Origin: Vreelandella stevensii S18214
GTDB lineage: Bacteria > Pseudomonadota > Gammaproteobacteria > Pseudomonadales > Halomonadaceae
Assembly (NCBI RefSeq): GCF_000275725.1
Contig: NZ_AJTS01000020.1
Coordinates: 1 to 64,000 of the forward strand
Length of the DNA: 64,000 nucleotides
Reading direction: 5' to 3'
The position numbers and the translations under genes are program-made. Of the stretch, positions 44,424-52,912 are shown piece after piece. Within the stretch, counting starts at the first letter, position 1, and each line of letters starts with the position of its first letter. Under the pieces are notes generated by a model, which saw nothing but the letters and a program-made list of their open reading frames with translations, made no database searches and had not been told where the DNA came from.

Positions 44424-45203
44424 ATGAGTCAGCAAGCCACGCCGCTGGTACGGGTCCACCCAACGGCAGACGGTATTGCCCACATCACCATTGCGCGCCC
44501 AGCGGTGCGCAATGCCCTCAACGAGCCCACGGCCCTGGCACTCAACGAAGCCCTTGCCAGGGCGGCGGCAGACTCACAGGTGCGCTGTGTGATTCTCAGC
44601 GGCGAAGGCAGCGCCTTCTGCGCCGGTGCCGAGCTGGCAGAGTTCGAGAAAGCCTCCACACAGCCCGCCAGCGAGCGGCTGGCGACGCTCTTTCTTCCTG
44701 CGCTGCGCACCATGATGACCATGGAGAAACCGGTGATCGCAGCGGTCAGCGGTGCCGCTGCGGGGATTGGCGTCTCCTATGTGCTGGCCAGCGACATGGT
44801 GGTCATGGGCCGCTCGGCGTACCTGAAGCTGGCTTTCATCAATATTGGCCTGATTCCTGATGGCGGCGCATGCTGGCATTTGGTGCGCAAGCTGGGTCAT
44901 GCCCAGGCCTTTGAAATGGCGGCGCTGGCCACCCCCATCGACGCCGAGCGCTGCGTGGCGCTGGGTCTGGCCAATCGAGTGGTGGAGGATGATCAGGTGC
45001 TAGCGGAAGCCCGAGGGCTGGCGCAGGCGCTGGTGGCGCAACCTCCCCAGGCGCTGGGAACCACCAAACGCGCCTTGCGACAGGCAGCCAACCTGTCGCT
45101 CGACGACACCTTGACGCTGGAAGGCTCGCTGCAGGATGCCTGTAAAGCCACGGAGGATTTTCAAGCGCGCGTGGCCGCCTTTCGTCAGCGCCGTCGCAGC
45201 TGA
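44424..45203 (+). CDS. Crotonase-family protein, PaaG-like isomerase type
   Basis: 259 residues. The crotonase fold and oxyanion loop (GSAFCAGAELAEFE) are intact, but both hydratase glutamates are replaced: AGIGVSYVLASD has Ser at the first site and LKLAFINIG has Phe at the second. An aspartate in IGLIPDGGACWHL matches the single acid of PaaG and enoyl-CoA isomerases, so I call it an isomerase rather than a hydratase. Last gene of the operon; its end overlaps the convergent oxidoreductase gene by 19 bases. Confidence 0.87.
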   Translation: MSQQATPLVRVHPTADGIAHITIARPAVRNALNEPTALALNEALARAAADSQVRCVILSGEGSAFCAGAELAEFEKASTQPASERLATLFLPALRTMMTMEKPVIAAVSGAAAGIGVSYVLASDMVVMGRSAYLKLAFINIGLIPDGGACWHLVRKLGHAQAFEMAALATPIDAERCVALGLANRVVEDDQVLAEARGLAQALVAQPPQALGTTKRALRQAANLSLDDTLTLEGSLQDACKATEDFQARVAAFRQRRRS

Positions 45204-46144
45204 TCCCGTGCTTGTTGGTAATCCACTCGCAGGGTGGCCACTTCATCGGCCACGCTGTTGAGCGTCGTGATACCGCCCACCCCCTGCCCTGCGCCCCAAA
45301 TATCCCGCCATGCCTTGGCTTTGCTGCTGCCACCTGATCCATAGCGCATGGCGCTCTTGTCGCCCTCGGGCAGCGCATTCGGGTCCAGCCCGGCCAGCTC
45401 GATGCTCTGGCGAAGATAGTTGCCGTGCACGCCGGTAAACAGGTTGGTGTAGACGATATCCCCGGCAGCAGCCTCCAGCACCATCTGCTTATAAGCAGGC
45501 TGGGCATTGGCTTCCCGGGTAGCAATGAAGCGCGTGCCCATGTACACCATGTCCACGCCCAGCGCCTGCGCGGCGGCGATCTGCTCGCCTTTGGTAATCG
45601 CACCCGCCAGCACCAGAGGCCCATCGTAGAACTGCCGAACCTCGACCACGAAGGCGAAGGGGTTGAGCCGCCCCGCATGGCCGCCTGCGCCATGGCACAC
45701 CAGAATCAGCCCATCCACTCCGGCATCGATGGCTTTTTGGGCGTGCCTGATCGTCGTCACATCGTGAAACACCAGACCACCGTAGGCGTGTACCTGCTCG
45801 ACCACCCGGTTGGGCGCATGCAGGCTGGTGATGATCAGCGGCACCTTGAACTCTGCGCACAGCGCTACATCGTGGTCCAGGCGGTCATTGGTGGGGTGCA
45901 CGATCTGATTCACCGCAAACGGTGCCGCGGGCTGCTGTGGGTGCTGAGCGTTATAGGCGTCCAGCGTCGCGATAATCTGCTGCAGCCACTCCCGAAGCAC
46001 TTCCGCAGGCCTGGCGTTCAGCGCCGGAAACGCGCCAATAATCCCCGCCTGACACTGGGCAATGACCAGCTCAGGGCCGGAAACGATGAACATGGGAGAG
46101 CCGATGACCGGCAGCGTCATTGAGGCAGTCAGTTGGGTCAGCAT
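45185..46144 (-). CDS. NAD(P)H-dependent flavin oxidoreductase / nitronate monooxygenase family
   Basis: 319 residues, FMN TIM barrel. Marks: PVIGSPMFIVSGPELVIAQC near the start, LILVCHGAGGHAGRLNPFAF with the FMN-phosphate glycine and catalytic His area, and AQALGVDMVYMGTRFIATRE. Members often sit in catabolic acyl-CoA clusters as enoyl reductases or detoxify nitronates. It lies downstream of etfBA on the same strand beyond a terminator and ends inside the convergent crotonase gene. Confidence 0.88.
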   Translation of the reverse strand: MLTQLTASMTLPVIGSPMFIVSGPELVIAQCQAGIIGAFPALNARPAEVLREWLQQIIATLDAYNAQHPQQPAAPFAVNQIVHPTNDRLDHDVALCAEFKVPLIITSLHAPNRVVEQVHAYGGLVFHDVTTIRHAQKAIDAGVDGLILVCHGAGGHAGRLNPFAFVVEVRQFYDGPLVLAGAITKGEQIAAAQALGVDMVYMGTRFIATREANAQPAYKQMVLEAAAGDIVYTNLFTGVHGNYLRQSIELAGLDPNALPEGDKSAMRYGSGGSSKAKAWRDIWGAGQGVGGITTLNSVADEVATLRVDYQQARDQLRRR

Positions 46145-46180
46145 AAGCTACTCGCTAATTGTTATTAAAAGCTGGAAGCG

Positions 46181-46205
46181 AAAAAAGCCCCTTTCGGGGC
46201 TTTTT
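46181..46205. terminator. Bidirectional-looking terminator after etfA
   Basis: Stem AAAAAAGCCCC / GGGGCTTTTT with loop TTTC, nine bases after the etfA stop on the minus strand. The six-base T run on the minus strand makes it strong for etfBA. Confidence 0.93.
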
Positions 46206-46214
46206 AGAGGAGGT

Positions 46215-47141
46215 TTACAGCTTGCTCTCCAGCTCCGGCAGGATCTCGAACAGATCCCCCACCAGGCCGTAGTCGGCTACCTGGAAGATCGGGGCCTCTT
46301 CGTCCTTGTTGATCGCCACGATCACTTTGGAATCTTTCATCCCCGCCAGGTGCTGAATCGCGCCGCTGATGCCCACGGCAATGTAAAGCTCGGGGGCGAC
46401 GATCTTGCCGGTCTGGCCCACCTGCATGTCGTTGGGCACGAAGCCCGCGTCTACCGCCGCACGAGACGCGCCAATGGCGGCGCCCAGCTTGTCGGCAATG
46501 CCGTCCAGCAGTTTGAAGTTTTCGCCGTTGCCCATGCCACGGCCGCCGGAGATGACGACCCTGGCACCGCCGAGCTCCGGGCGGTCGCTCTGGGCCAGCT
46601 CCTGCTTCACGAAACGGGACTGGGCGTTGTCGACGACCACGTCCACGGCGTCCACGCTGGCGCTACCGCCGCTGCCTACCGCATCGAAGGCGGTGGTACG
46701 CACGGTGATAACTTTCAGCGGGTCGTCGCTTTTCACCGTGGCGATGGCGTTACCGGCGTAGATCGGGCGCAGGAAGGTGTCGGCGCTCTCGACGCCAATC
46801 ACTTCCGACAGTTGGCTGACGTCTTTCAGCGCGGCCAGCCGGGGCAGCACGTTCTTGCCGGTGGTGGAGGCGCTGGTCAGCACGTGGGTGTAGTCGTCGG
46901 CCAGGGCGACCAGCAGCGCGCCCATGGGCTCGGCTAGCTGATGGGCGTAGACGGCGTTGTCTGCCACGCGCACCTTGCTCACGCCGTCGAGTGTCGCGGC
47001 GGCTTCGGCGGCGGCCTGGACGCCTTCACCGGCGACCAGCACGTCGATATCGCCACCGATCGCCTGGGCGGCTGCCACGACGTGGGCGGTGGCGCTGGCC
47101 AGTTGGCCGTCATGCAGGTCGGCAAGTACCAGAATGCTCAT
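46215..47141 (-). CDS. etfA: Electron transfer flavoprotein alpha subunit
   Basis: 308 residues from the ATG at 47141 ([20 protein letters not shown]). ETF takes electrons from acyl-CoA dehydrogenases and passes them to ETF:quinone oxidoreductase. The C-terminal FAD domain has [50 protein letters not shown] and [20 protein letters not shown]. It follows etfB by 40 bases and is placed among three acyl-CoA dehydrogenase genes, its natural partners. Confidence 0.95.
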   Translation of the reverse strand: MSILVLADLHDGQLASATAHVVAAAQAIGGDIDVLVAGEGVQAAAEAAATLDGVSKVRVADNAVYAHQLAEPMGALLVALADDYTHVLTSASTTGKNVLPRLAALKDVSQLSEVIGVESADTFLRPIYAGNAIATVKSDDPLKVITVRTTAFDAVGSGGSASVDAVDVVVDNAQSRFVKQELAQSDRPELGGARVVISGGRGMGNGENFKLLDGIADKLGAAIGASRAAVDAGFVPNDMQVGQTGKIVAPELYIAVGISGAIQHLAGMKDSKVIVAINKDEEAPIFQVADYGLVGDLFEILPELESKL

Positions 47142-47181
47142 GAGATCAGTTCCTTTCAAAGCGCGTTATCTAAGCACGTTG

Positions 47182-47932
47182 TCAAAGCACCTTGGCTTCG
47201 TTTTTCAGTTTGTCGATCAGCTCGTCCACCGAGGCGACCTTGATACCGCCCTTGCGCTCGGCGGGTGACTCGACCTTGAGCAGCGTGACGTTCGACGCGA
47301 CCTCGACCCCATAGTCGGCGGGGGTCTTGACGTCCAGCGGCTTTTTCTTGGCCTTCATGATGTCCGGCAGCTTGGCGTAGCGCGGCTCATTGAGGCGCAG
47401 GTCGGTGGTGGACGATGGCGGGCAGCGTGAGGGCGACGGTTTGCAGGCCGCCGTCGATTTCACGGGTCACGTTGACCTTGTCGCCGTCTACCGCCACTTC
47501 CGAAGCAAACGTGCCTTGCGGCAGGTTAGTGAGGGCTGCCAGCATCTGGCCGGTCTGGTTGTTGTCGGTGTCGATGGCCTGTTTGCCGAGGATCACCAGA
47601 CCAGGCTGCTCTTCATCCACCACCTTGGCCAGCAGTTTGGCCACCGCCAGCGATTCGACACGCTCGTCGGTCTCGATGTGGATGGCGCGATCAGCACCCA
47701 GCGCCAGCGCGGTGCGCAGCTGCTCCTGGGCAGCCTTGGGGCCTACCGTCACGGCCACGACCTCGGTGGCTACGCCCTTCTCTTTCAGGCGCACGGCTTC
47801 TTCTACGGCAATTTCGCAGAAGGGGTTCATGGCCATCTTGACGTTGGTCAGATCCACATCGGAGTGATCCGCCTTGACGCGGATCTTGACGTTGTAGTCG
47901 ATGACGCGTTTTACCGCGACGAGGATTTTCAT
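47182..47932 (-). pseudogene. etfB: Electron transfer flavoprotein beta subunit, frameshifted in this sequence
   Basis: The gene starts at the ATG at 47932 ([20 protein letters not shown]) and reads well to VALTLPAIV, then shifts frame. The rest, [20 protein letters not shown] to the stop at 47182, is in another frame. Removing one base of the GG at 47410-47411 restores one frame of exactly 250 codons, the normal EtfB length of 249 residues. Both halves are well conserved, including the AMP-binding [19 protein letters not shown] region. A sequencing error is as likely as a true lesion, since ETF without beta subunit is dead. Confidence 0.88.
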
Positions 47933-47990
47933 AAGGCATGCTCCCACGATTGAATCATCAGCTTTTTAGCTCTTCAGCTTTTAGGCTTAA

Positions 47991-48005
47991 TTCCGCATAG
48001 TAAAA
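47991..48005. promoter_or_regulatory. Putative IclR-type operator, site 3 (etfBA)
   Basis: TTCCGCATAGTAAAA, one mismatch from the shared palindrome, followed by ATAATATTTCAC. The same extended pattern (TTCTGCATTGCAAAATAGTATTTCG) is found on the reverse of site 4. It lies about 17 bases after the predicted etfB transcription start. Confidence 0.55.
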
Positions 48006-48028
48006 TAATATTTCACTTTATAAAAAGA

Positions 48029-48057
48029 ACAATAAAAAAACGCCTGCCAAAGGTCAA
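48029..48057 (-). promoter_or_regulatory. Possible sigma-70 promoter of etfBA
   Basis: Minus strand: TTGACC (48057-48052), 17 bases, TATTGT (48034-48029), giving a start near 48022. It partly coincides with the terminator of the preceding gene, so its assignment is tentative. Confidence 0.4.
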
Positions 48058-48063
48058 GCGTTT
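48034..48063 (-). terminator. Terminator of the membrane-protein operon
   Basis: Minus strand: AAACGC...GCGTTT stem extended inward by TG/CA and CC/GG around a TTT loop, with one bulge, followed by seven T. It lies 17 bases after the stop at 48081. Confidence 0.7.
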
Positions 48064-48080
48064 CAGACAACGAGCGCCTG

Positions 48081-49466
48081 CTAAAACGGCGACCAGCCAA
48101 ACCAGAGCGCCAGTAGCGGAATCGACGCCACCAAAAAACGCCCATTCCAGCGATAGCCAATGCGGGTCGCGGGCACGCCGGTAAAGCGCGACAGAATCAG
48201 CATCGACGCCGTCATGGGCGACGACATCAGCGCCAGTGCCCAACCCACCATCAACGACGCCCCGATCAGCGCTGGTGTCAGCCCAGGGATGTCCAGAGTG
48301 GGCAGCAGGCCCACCAGCAGCGTCACGGTGACGATAGGGTTGACGCCTATTTGCGCCAGCCCCACGACCATCAGCATCGCCAGGACTGCGTTGAAGGTGC
48401 CCAGCGGGCCGAGCACCGCCAGCAGCGGCCCAAGCTGTTGGGTATCCACCAGGCCCACACACAGATGCCCCAGATAGCCCGCCGCCCCCAGCACCACGAT
48501 CTCGTTGGCGCTGGGCGACAGCAGCCAGGGGAGCTGGCGATGAACCGCCGTTAGCGCCGCAGGCAGCCCGGCGTAACCCAGCCGACGCCGCTGCCAGGCA
48601 AGCCATAGCAGCGCCCCGCTGGGGGCTCCCAGCAGTGCGGCAATCGGCAGGCGCACGTCGAGCAGCCAGGCCAGCGAAAACACCAGTGCCACGATGCCGA
48701 TCAGCAGCACACTGAACTGGGCCAGAGGGCGTAGCGAGGGGGAAACGGAGGACTTGTTGGCGGGCGGATGCGGACCCGTCAGGTAATCCACCGCCCAGCC
48801 CGCCATGAAAATCAGCCCAGCCGCTCCCAGAATGTAAGGGGCTAGCTGTAGCCAGGTGACCTGGGGAAGACTGGAAAGCACCACGGCCACCCCAATGCCC
48901 ATGGGCGAAATCAGCGGGGCCAGCGAAAAGCCGCGCAATAACGCCAGCATCATACGACGCTGGCGCGCCTGCTGCACCCAGGTACGGCCTTGGGCGGCGC
49001 TCAAGGTATTGCTCTTTTCGATCATGGCGGCAAACAGGTTGAGCACGCCAATGTTCAGAATGATCCCAAACAGCGCCGACCCCAGCGAGAGAATCGGGTA
49101 GCGGCGGCCCGGGGGCTGAAGCAGCATGCTCTGGCCACAGCGGCGCACCAGACGGGAACGATAGGCGGGCAACCTGAGCATACTGAGCGCCACCACGAAA
49201 GTGGCAAAGAACGCAAAGCGTCCACTTGCCTCGAACAGCAGTTGGCCGGGGGTTGGCGAGCGCCACAGCGCCAGCAAACTCAGAAGGCCCGCTGCACACA
49301 GCAGCCCCTTGGCCATACGCGTCAACTGGCCCCGCAGGGTCGCCAGGTAGAGCAGCAGCGCGATAATGCCCACGGCCTGCCACAGCACGCTGCCCCCTAC
49401 CAGATGGATCAGGGTGGCCAGTGTTACCAGCAGCAGACAGGAGACCCGCACACGGGCTGGGCTCAC
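48081..49466 (-). CDS. Uncharacterised polytopic membrane protein
   Basis: 461 residues with about ten to twelve hydrophobic segments and short loops. I do not recognise the family. The segments LAQIGVNPIVTVTLLVGLLP and MSSPMTASMLILSRFTGV recall the NPxxT-like hairpins of ion-transporter-superfamily carriers, so a carboxylate carrier is possible. Its ATG overlaps the thioesterase stop by four bases (ATGA), making it the last gene of a coupled dehydrogenase-ligase-thioesterase-membrane protein operon. A role in moving a substrate or product of that pathway is inferred only from this. Confidence 0.78.
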   Translation of the reverse strand: MSPARVRVSCLLLVTLATLIHLVGGSVLWQAVGIIALLLYLATLRGQLTRMAKGLLCAAGLLSLLALWRSPTPGQLLFEASGRFAFFATFVVALSMLRLPAYRSRLVRRCGQSMLLQPPGRRYPILSLGSALFGIILNIGVLNLFAAMIEKSNTLSAAQGRTWVQQARQRRMMLALLRGFSLAPLISPMGIGVAVVLSSLPQVTWLQLAPYILGAAGLIFMAGWAVDYLTGPHPPANKSSVSPSLRPLAQFSVLLIGIVALVFSLAWLLDVRLPIAALLGAPSGALLWLAWQRRRLGYAGLPAALTAVHRQLPWLLSPSANEIVVLGAAGYLGHLCVGLVDTQQLGPLLAVLGPLGTFNAVLAMLMVVGLAQIGVNPIVTVTLLVGLLPTLDIPGLTPALIGASLMVGWALALMSSPMTASMLILSRFTGVPATRIGYRWNGRFLVASIPLLALWFGWSPF

Positions 49467-49921
49467 TCGTTTGGCTCCTCCGCCTGTGGGTCCGGCATGC
49501 CGTGAGCCGACTCGCTGCCGCTGCGGCGGCGAAACGACCCCTCACCCATGGCCACGAGGCGGCCCTGGTCATCGACGATGTCACCGCTGGTCATGTAGGT
49601 CTTTTGGCCGCCCCCGCGCAGAGTGCCCGTGGCGCGCAATACGCCCTGCCGGGCGGGCCCCACGAAGGTGGTGGTCAGAGAAAGCGTCATGCCACGACGA
49701 ATGTTGCCCGGCACATCGCAGTGCAGGCCCGCCAGGCTCAGCGCACTATCCAGCATCGAGGCCAGCACGCCGCCGTGGACGTTGCCGCTGCGGTTCAGGT
49801 GCTTGGGCTCGATGGTGAGTTCCACCACCGCGCGCCCCTCTTGCCACTCGACTACGTGCATCCCCAGCAATTCGTGATAGCCCATCAGCGCCTGGGGTGT
49901 GGTCGTGTCTGTTTCGCTCAT
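49463..49921 (-). CDS. PaaI-type hotdog thioesterase
   Basis: 152 residues from the ATG at 49921. Hotdog fold with the PaaI signature HLNRSGNVHGGVLASMLDSA, where Asn/Gly and the later Asp hold the thioester. It would release CoA from stalled acyl-CoAs. Overlaps the CoA ligase gene before it and the membrane-protein gene after it by four bases each, so the stoichiometry is likely fixed by coupling. Confidence 0.9.
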   Translation of the reverse strand: MSETDTTTPQALMGYHELLGMHVVEWQEGRAVVELTIEPKHLNRSGNVHGGVLASMLDSALSLAGLHCDVPGNIRRGMTLSLTTTFVGPARQGVLRATGTLRGGGQKTYMTSGDIVDDQGRLVAMGEGSFRRRSGSESAHGMPDPQAEEPNE

Positions 49922-51519
49922 GAGGCGCTCTCCTGCTGGGCCAGATCCCGCAGCCGCCCTTTCAAAATTTTCCCGCTGGCAGTGGAAGGCAGTGATTCCA
50001 TCAAGACAATTTGAGTCGGCCGCTTGTAGGGCGCCAGCCGTTCGGCAATGAAAGCTTTGAGTTCGGCCATATCGACCTCGATACCCGGCTCGCACTGCAC
50101 GAACGCCACCACTTCCTCATTGCCCGCCACCTGCCGCCCCACCACGGCGGTCAGGGTGACTGCCGGGTGCTCGTTGATCACCGCTTCAACGTCCGGCGGG
50201 TAGATATTGAAGCCCGAACGGATGATCAGCTCTTTGCTGCGGCCGACGATATAGAGCCGATCGTCGTGATCCAGCCTGGCGATGTCACCGGTATTGAGCC
50301 AGCCATCTTCCGTCAGGGTGGCGCGGGTCGCCTCCGGCTGGCGGAAATAGCCTTTCATGACGTTGGGGCCACGCACCCAGAGCTCGCCCACTTCTTCTCC
50401 TGCGTTCTCGGTGGTGCCGTGACTGCCCAAGGGCTCCAACCGATACTCCAGCAGCGGCAGCACCCGGCCCACGGTGCTGTTCTGGTGGCGGTCGTCGATA
50501 CGCGTCTGGCTGATGGTCGGGCTGGCTTCGGTGAGGCCATAGCCATTGTGCAGGGTCAGACCAAACGCGGCTTCGACCCGGGTCTTGGTATCGCTGTCCA
50601 AGGGTGAACCGCCTGCCGAGATATAAATGAGCGCCGGTGCTTCCAACGCCCGCTGCTCGCGCTTCAGGTACTCCAGCGCCCGAGCGTACATGGCGGGCAC
50701 CCCCTGCAGTACGGTAATGCGCTCATCCTTCAAAGTGGCCAGCAGGTGCGGCGCCTCGAAGCGCGGTACGGTATACAGGCAAGCCCCGTTGTACAGCGAG
50801 CCCATGCACACCGACGAAAGGCCAAACACATGGGACATGGGCAGCACGCCATACACCCGCTGCCCTTCGTTGAGATGGCGCATGCCGCCGGAAATCGAGG
50901 CGATATACAGAATGCCACGATGGGTGAGCATCACGCCTTTTGGCGTGCCAGTGGTGCCCGAGGTGTAGATCATCGCCGCCACCTGTTCGGCACCGCTGGC
51001 TTCTACGGGCTCGGGCTCACTATCGCAGAGTGGCGAAATGGCCAGGCTACCCAGTTGAGGGTGCTGGTAACGGTCGGCTGCGTGGCGCTGGGCGTGTTGA
51101 ACCGCCTCGGCAGAGGCTTCGCAGGTATAGAAGATACGTCGAGGCTGGCAATTCCCGCGAATCGCGTCCACCTCTTGCGCCGACAAGCGCGAGTTGACGA
51201 TGGCTACCCAGACGTCCAGTTCACTGGCGGCCAACAGCAACACCACCAGTGCCCGACAGTTTTCACTGACCGTCATGATCCGGTCGCCGGGGCGCACGCC
51301 CAAGGCGCCCAGCCACTCGCAGGCGGCCCGAATCTCCTGGCCCAGCTCGGCGTAGCTCCAGCGGACGCTGCCATCCACCAGCGCGGGGTGATCCGCCAGG
51401 CGCCGAGCGTTTTCCAGCACGCGGGTGCTCAAGCGCTCGGGTAGCTCCGCCAGCAGTTCGCTCGCTAAGCGACCAAAGATCGTCTCGTCTGGCGCTTGGT
51501 AAGGGACCGACAGAGCCAT
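49918..51519 (-). CDS. Acyl-CoA ligase (AMP-binding)
   Basis: 533 residues, ANL superfamily. P-loop motif MIYTSGTTGTPKGVMLTHRG, then YGLTEASPTISQ, the hinge LNTGDIARLDHDDRLYIVGR and the C-terminal lysine in PSTASGKILKGRLR. It would activate the imported acid with ATP and CoA. Its first base overlaps the stop of the dehydrogenase gene upstream. Chain-length or dicarboxylate preference cannot be read. Confidence 0.92.
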   Translation of the reverse strand: MALSVPYQAPDETIFGRLASELLAELPERLSTRVLENARRLADHPALVDGSVRWSYAELGQEIRAACEWLGALGVRPGDRIMTVSENCRALVVLLLAASELDVWVAIVNSRLSAQEVDAIRGNCQPRRIFYTCEASAEAVQHAQRHAADRYQHPQLGSLAISPLCDSEPEPVEASGAEQVAAMIYTSGTTGTPKGVMLTHRGILYIASISGGMRHLNEGQRVYGVLPMSHVFGLSSVCMGSLYNGACLYTVPRFEAPHLLATLKDERITVLQGVPAMYARALEYLKREQRALEAPALIYISAGGSPLDSDTKTRVEAAFGLTLHNGYGLTEASPTISQTRIDDRHQNSTVGRVLPLLEYRLEPLGSHGTTENAGEEVGELWVRGPNVMKGYFRQPEATRATLTEDGWLNTGDIARLDHDDRLYIVGRSKELIIRSGFNIYPPDVEAVINEHPAVTLTAVVGRQVAGNEEVVAFVQCEPGIEVDMAELKAFIAERLAPYKRPTQIVLMESLPSTASGKILKGRLRDLAQQESAS

Positions 51520-52670
51520 CAGGACGCCTCCCGCACCATGTTGCGCGCGATCACCAGCTGCTGGATCTGCGTCGTTCCTTCATAGATGCGGAACAGACGC
51601 ACATCGCGATAAAAGCGCTCTACGGCGTATTCCGACATGTAACCTGCTCCGCCATGAACCTGCACGGCCCGGTCGGCCACGCGGCCGACCATTTCGGCAC
51701 AGAACAGTTTGCAGCAGGAGGCCAGGGTGGAGACGTTCTCGCCATCGTCCTTGCGTCTGGCGGCGTCCATCACCATGGTTTTGCCCGCATAGGCCTCGGT
51801 CTTGCTATCCGCCAGCATTGCCTGCACCAGCTGGTGCTCTGCCAGCGGCGCGCCAAACTGCTTGCGCTCCATGGTGTAGCGCAGCGACTCTTCCACTAGC
51901 CGTTCGGCCACGCCCACGCACACCGCAGAGATATGCAGCCGCCCACGGTCGAGCACCTTCATGGCAGTCTTGAAGCCCTGGCCCTCTTGACCGCCAATGA
52001 TGTTCTCAGCGGGCACCCGGCAGTTGTCGAAAATGATATCGCAGGTATGCGCGCCCTTCTGGCCCATCTTGTTATCTGCCGGGCCACGAATCAGGCCTGG
52101 CGTATCGCCCTCAACGATAAACGCCGAGATACCGCCTGCGCTTTTGTTGTCCGGGTCGGTACGCGCCATCACGGTGAACAGGTCGGCTTCCGGGCCGTTG
52201 GTGATATAGCGCTTGGTGCCGTTCAAGAGGTAGTGGTCGCCATCGCGAACGGCGGTGGTGCGCAGGCTGGCAGCATCCGACCCAGAGTCGGGCTCGGTGA
52301 GGCAGAACGAGCTGAGAATCTCGCCGGTGGCCAGCCGCGGCACGTACTTGGCTTTCTGGGCATCGGTGCCATCGATCAAGATCCCCTGGGCGCCGATGCC
52401 GTTGTTGGTACCAAACACCGAACGAAACGCCGGGGAGGTCTTGCCGATCTCCATGGCTACCAAAGCTTCCTCTTCCATGGTGAGCCCGAGGCCGCCGTAC
52501 TCTTCGGGAATCGACAGGCCGAACAGCCCCATCTCCTTCATCTCGGCCAGGATCTCGGGCGGCACTGCATCCTCTTCGGCCAGCCTGGCTTCATTGGGAA
52601 TCAAACGCTCCCGGACGAAACGGGCAATGGTATCAACCAACTGATTCAGCAGTTCGGGATCACGGATCAT
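51519..52670 (-). CDS. Acyl-CoA dehydrogenase, canonical catalytic type
   Basis: 383 residues from the ATG at 52670 (AGGAGC upstream; frame open to 52928 but that part is intergenic). FAD motifs SSFCLTEPDSGSDAASLRTT and KRYITNGPEADLFTVMARTD. The catalytic Glu is in RIYEGTTQIQQLVIARNMV, unlike the pair at 42092-44413. First gene of the ligase-thioesterase operon and divergent from the 3-hydroxyacyl-CoA dehydrogenase gene across the site-4 operator. Confidence 0.93.
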   Translation of the reverse strand: MIRDPELLNQLVDTIARFVRERLIPNEARLAEEDAVPPEILAEMKEMGLFGLSIPEEYGGLGLTMEEEALVAMEIGKTSPAFRSVFGTNNGIGAQGILIDGTDAQKAKYVPRLATGEILSSFCLTEPDSGSDAASLRTTAVRDGDHYLLNGTKRYITNGPEADLFTVMARTDPDNKSAGGISAFIVEGDTPGLIRGPADNKMGQKGAHTCDIIFDNCRVPAENIIGGQEGQGFKTAMKVLDRGRLHISAVCVGVAERLVEESLRYTMERKQFGAPLAEHQLVQAMLADSKTEAYAGKTMVMDAARRKDDGENVSTLASCCKLFCAEMVGRVADRAVQVHGGAGYMSEYAVERFYRDVRLFRIYEGTTQIQQLVIARNMVREAS

Positions 52671-52815
52671 GACGGCTCCTGGGGCAACGATATTTTTATG
52701 GTTGGCGTTTCCGGGGCAGTGATGCCTGCCAATGCGCTTTATCGGTGATCGACACCTCTGCCCGGCACACTGCCTCGCCTGGTTGTTTTGCATGGCGAAA
52801 CCAGCGCTCACTCTC

Positions 52816-52844
52816 TTGTCAGGCACTTTTGCATAGCCTAGGAT
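52816..52844 (+). promoter_or_regulatory. Sigma-70 promoter of the 3-hydroxyacyl-CoA dehydrogenase gene
   Basis: TTGTCA (52816-52821), 17 bases, TAGGAT (52839-52844). The start would be near 52851, about 17 bases before the putative operator. Confidence 0.6.
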
Positions 52845-52867
52845 GGCAGTCAATAAACGAAATACTA

Positions 52868-52882
52868 TTTTGCAATGCAGAA
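52868..52882. promoter_or_regulatory. Putative IclR-type operator, site 4 (divergent dehydrogenases)
   Basis: TTTTGCAATGCAGAA; its reverse complement TTCTGCATTGCAAAA fits TTYYGCAWWGCRRAA at every position. Placed between the divergent acyl-CoA dehydrogenase and 3-hydroxyacyl-CoA dehydrogenase genes, it could act on both. Confidence 0.6.
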
Positions 52883-52912
52883 CAAAAACGCTCGTAGCGA
52901 GGATGTTGATCC

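Noticed and set aside
46062-46937. Open frame antisense to etfA
   Set aside because: The sense strand carries a fully conserved ETF alpha subunit; the antisense product has no recognisable feature.
47405-47420. Programmed ribosomal frameshift in etfB
   Set aside because: No slippery heptamer or clear downstream pseudoknot is visible, and etfB is not known to use frameshifting; a one-base indel explains the data.
48013-49584. A longer minus-strand frame over the unknown membrane protein
   Set aside because: The other frame gives regular hydrophobic segments, an ATGA overlap with the thioesterase gene and a terminator after its stop; this one is Ala/Arg/Gly-rich noise.
50746-51444. Open frame antisense to the CoA ligase
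   Set aside because: It lies wholly within a well-conserved AMP-binding gene and has no start signal.
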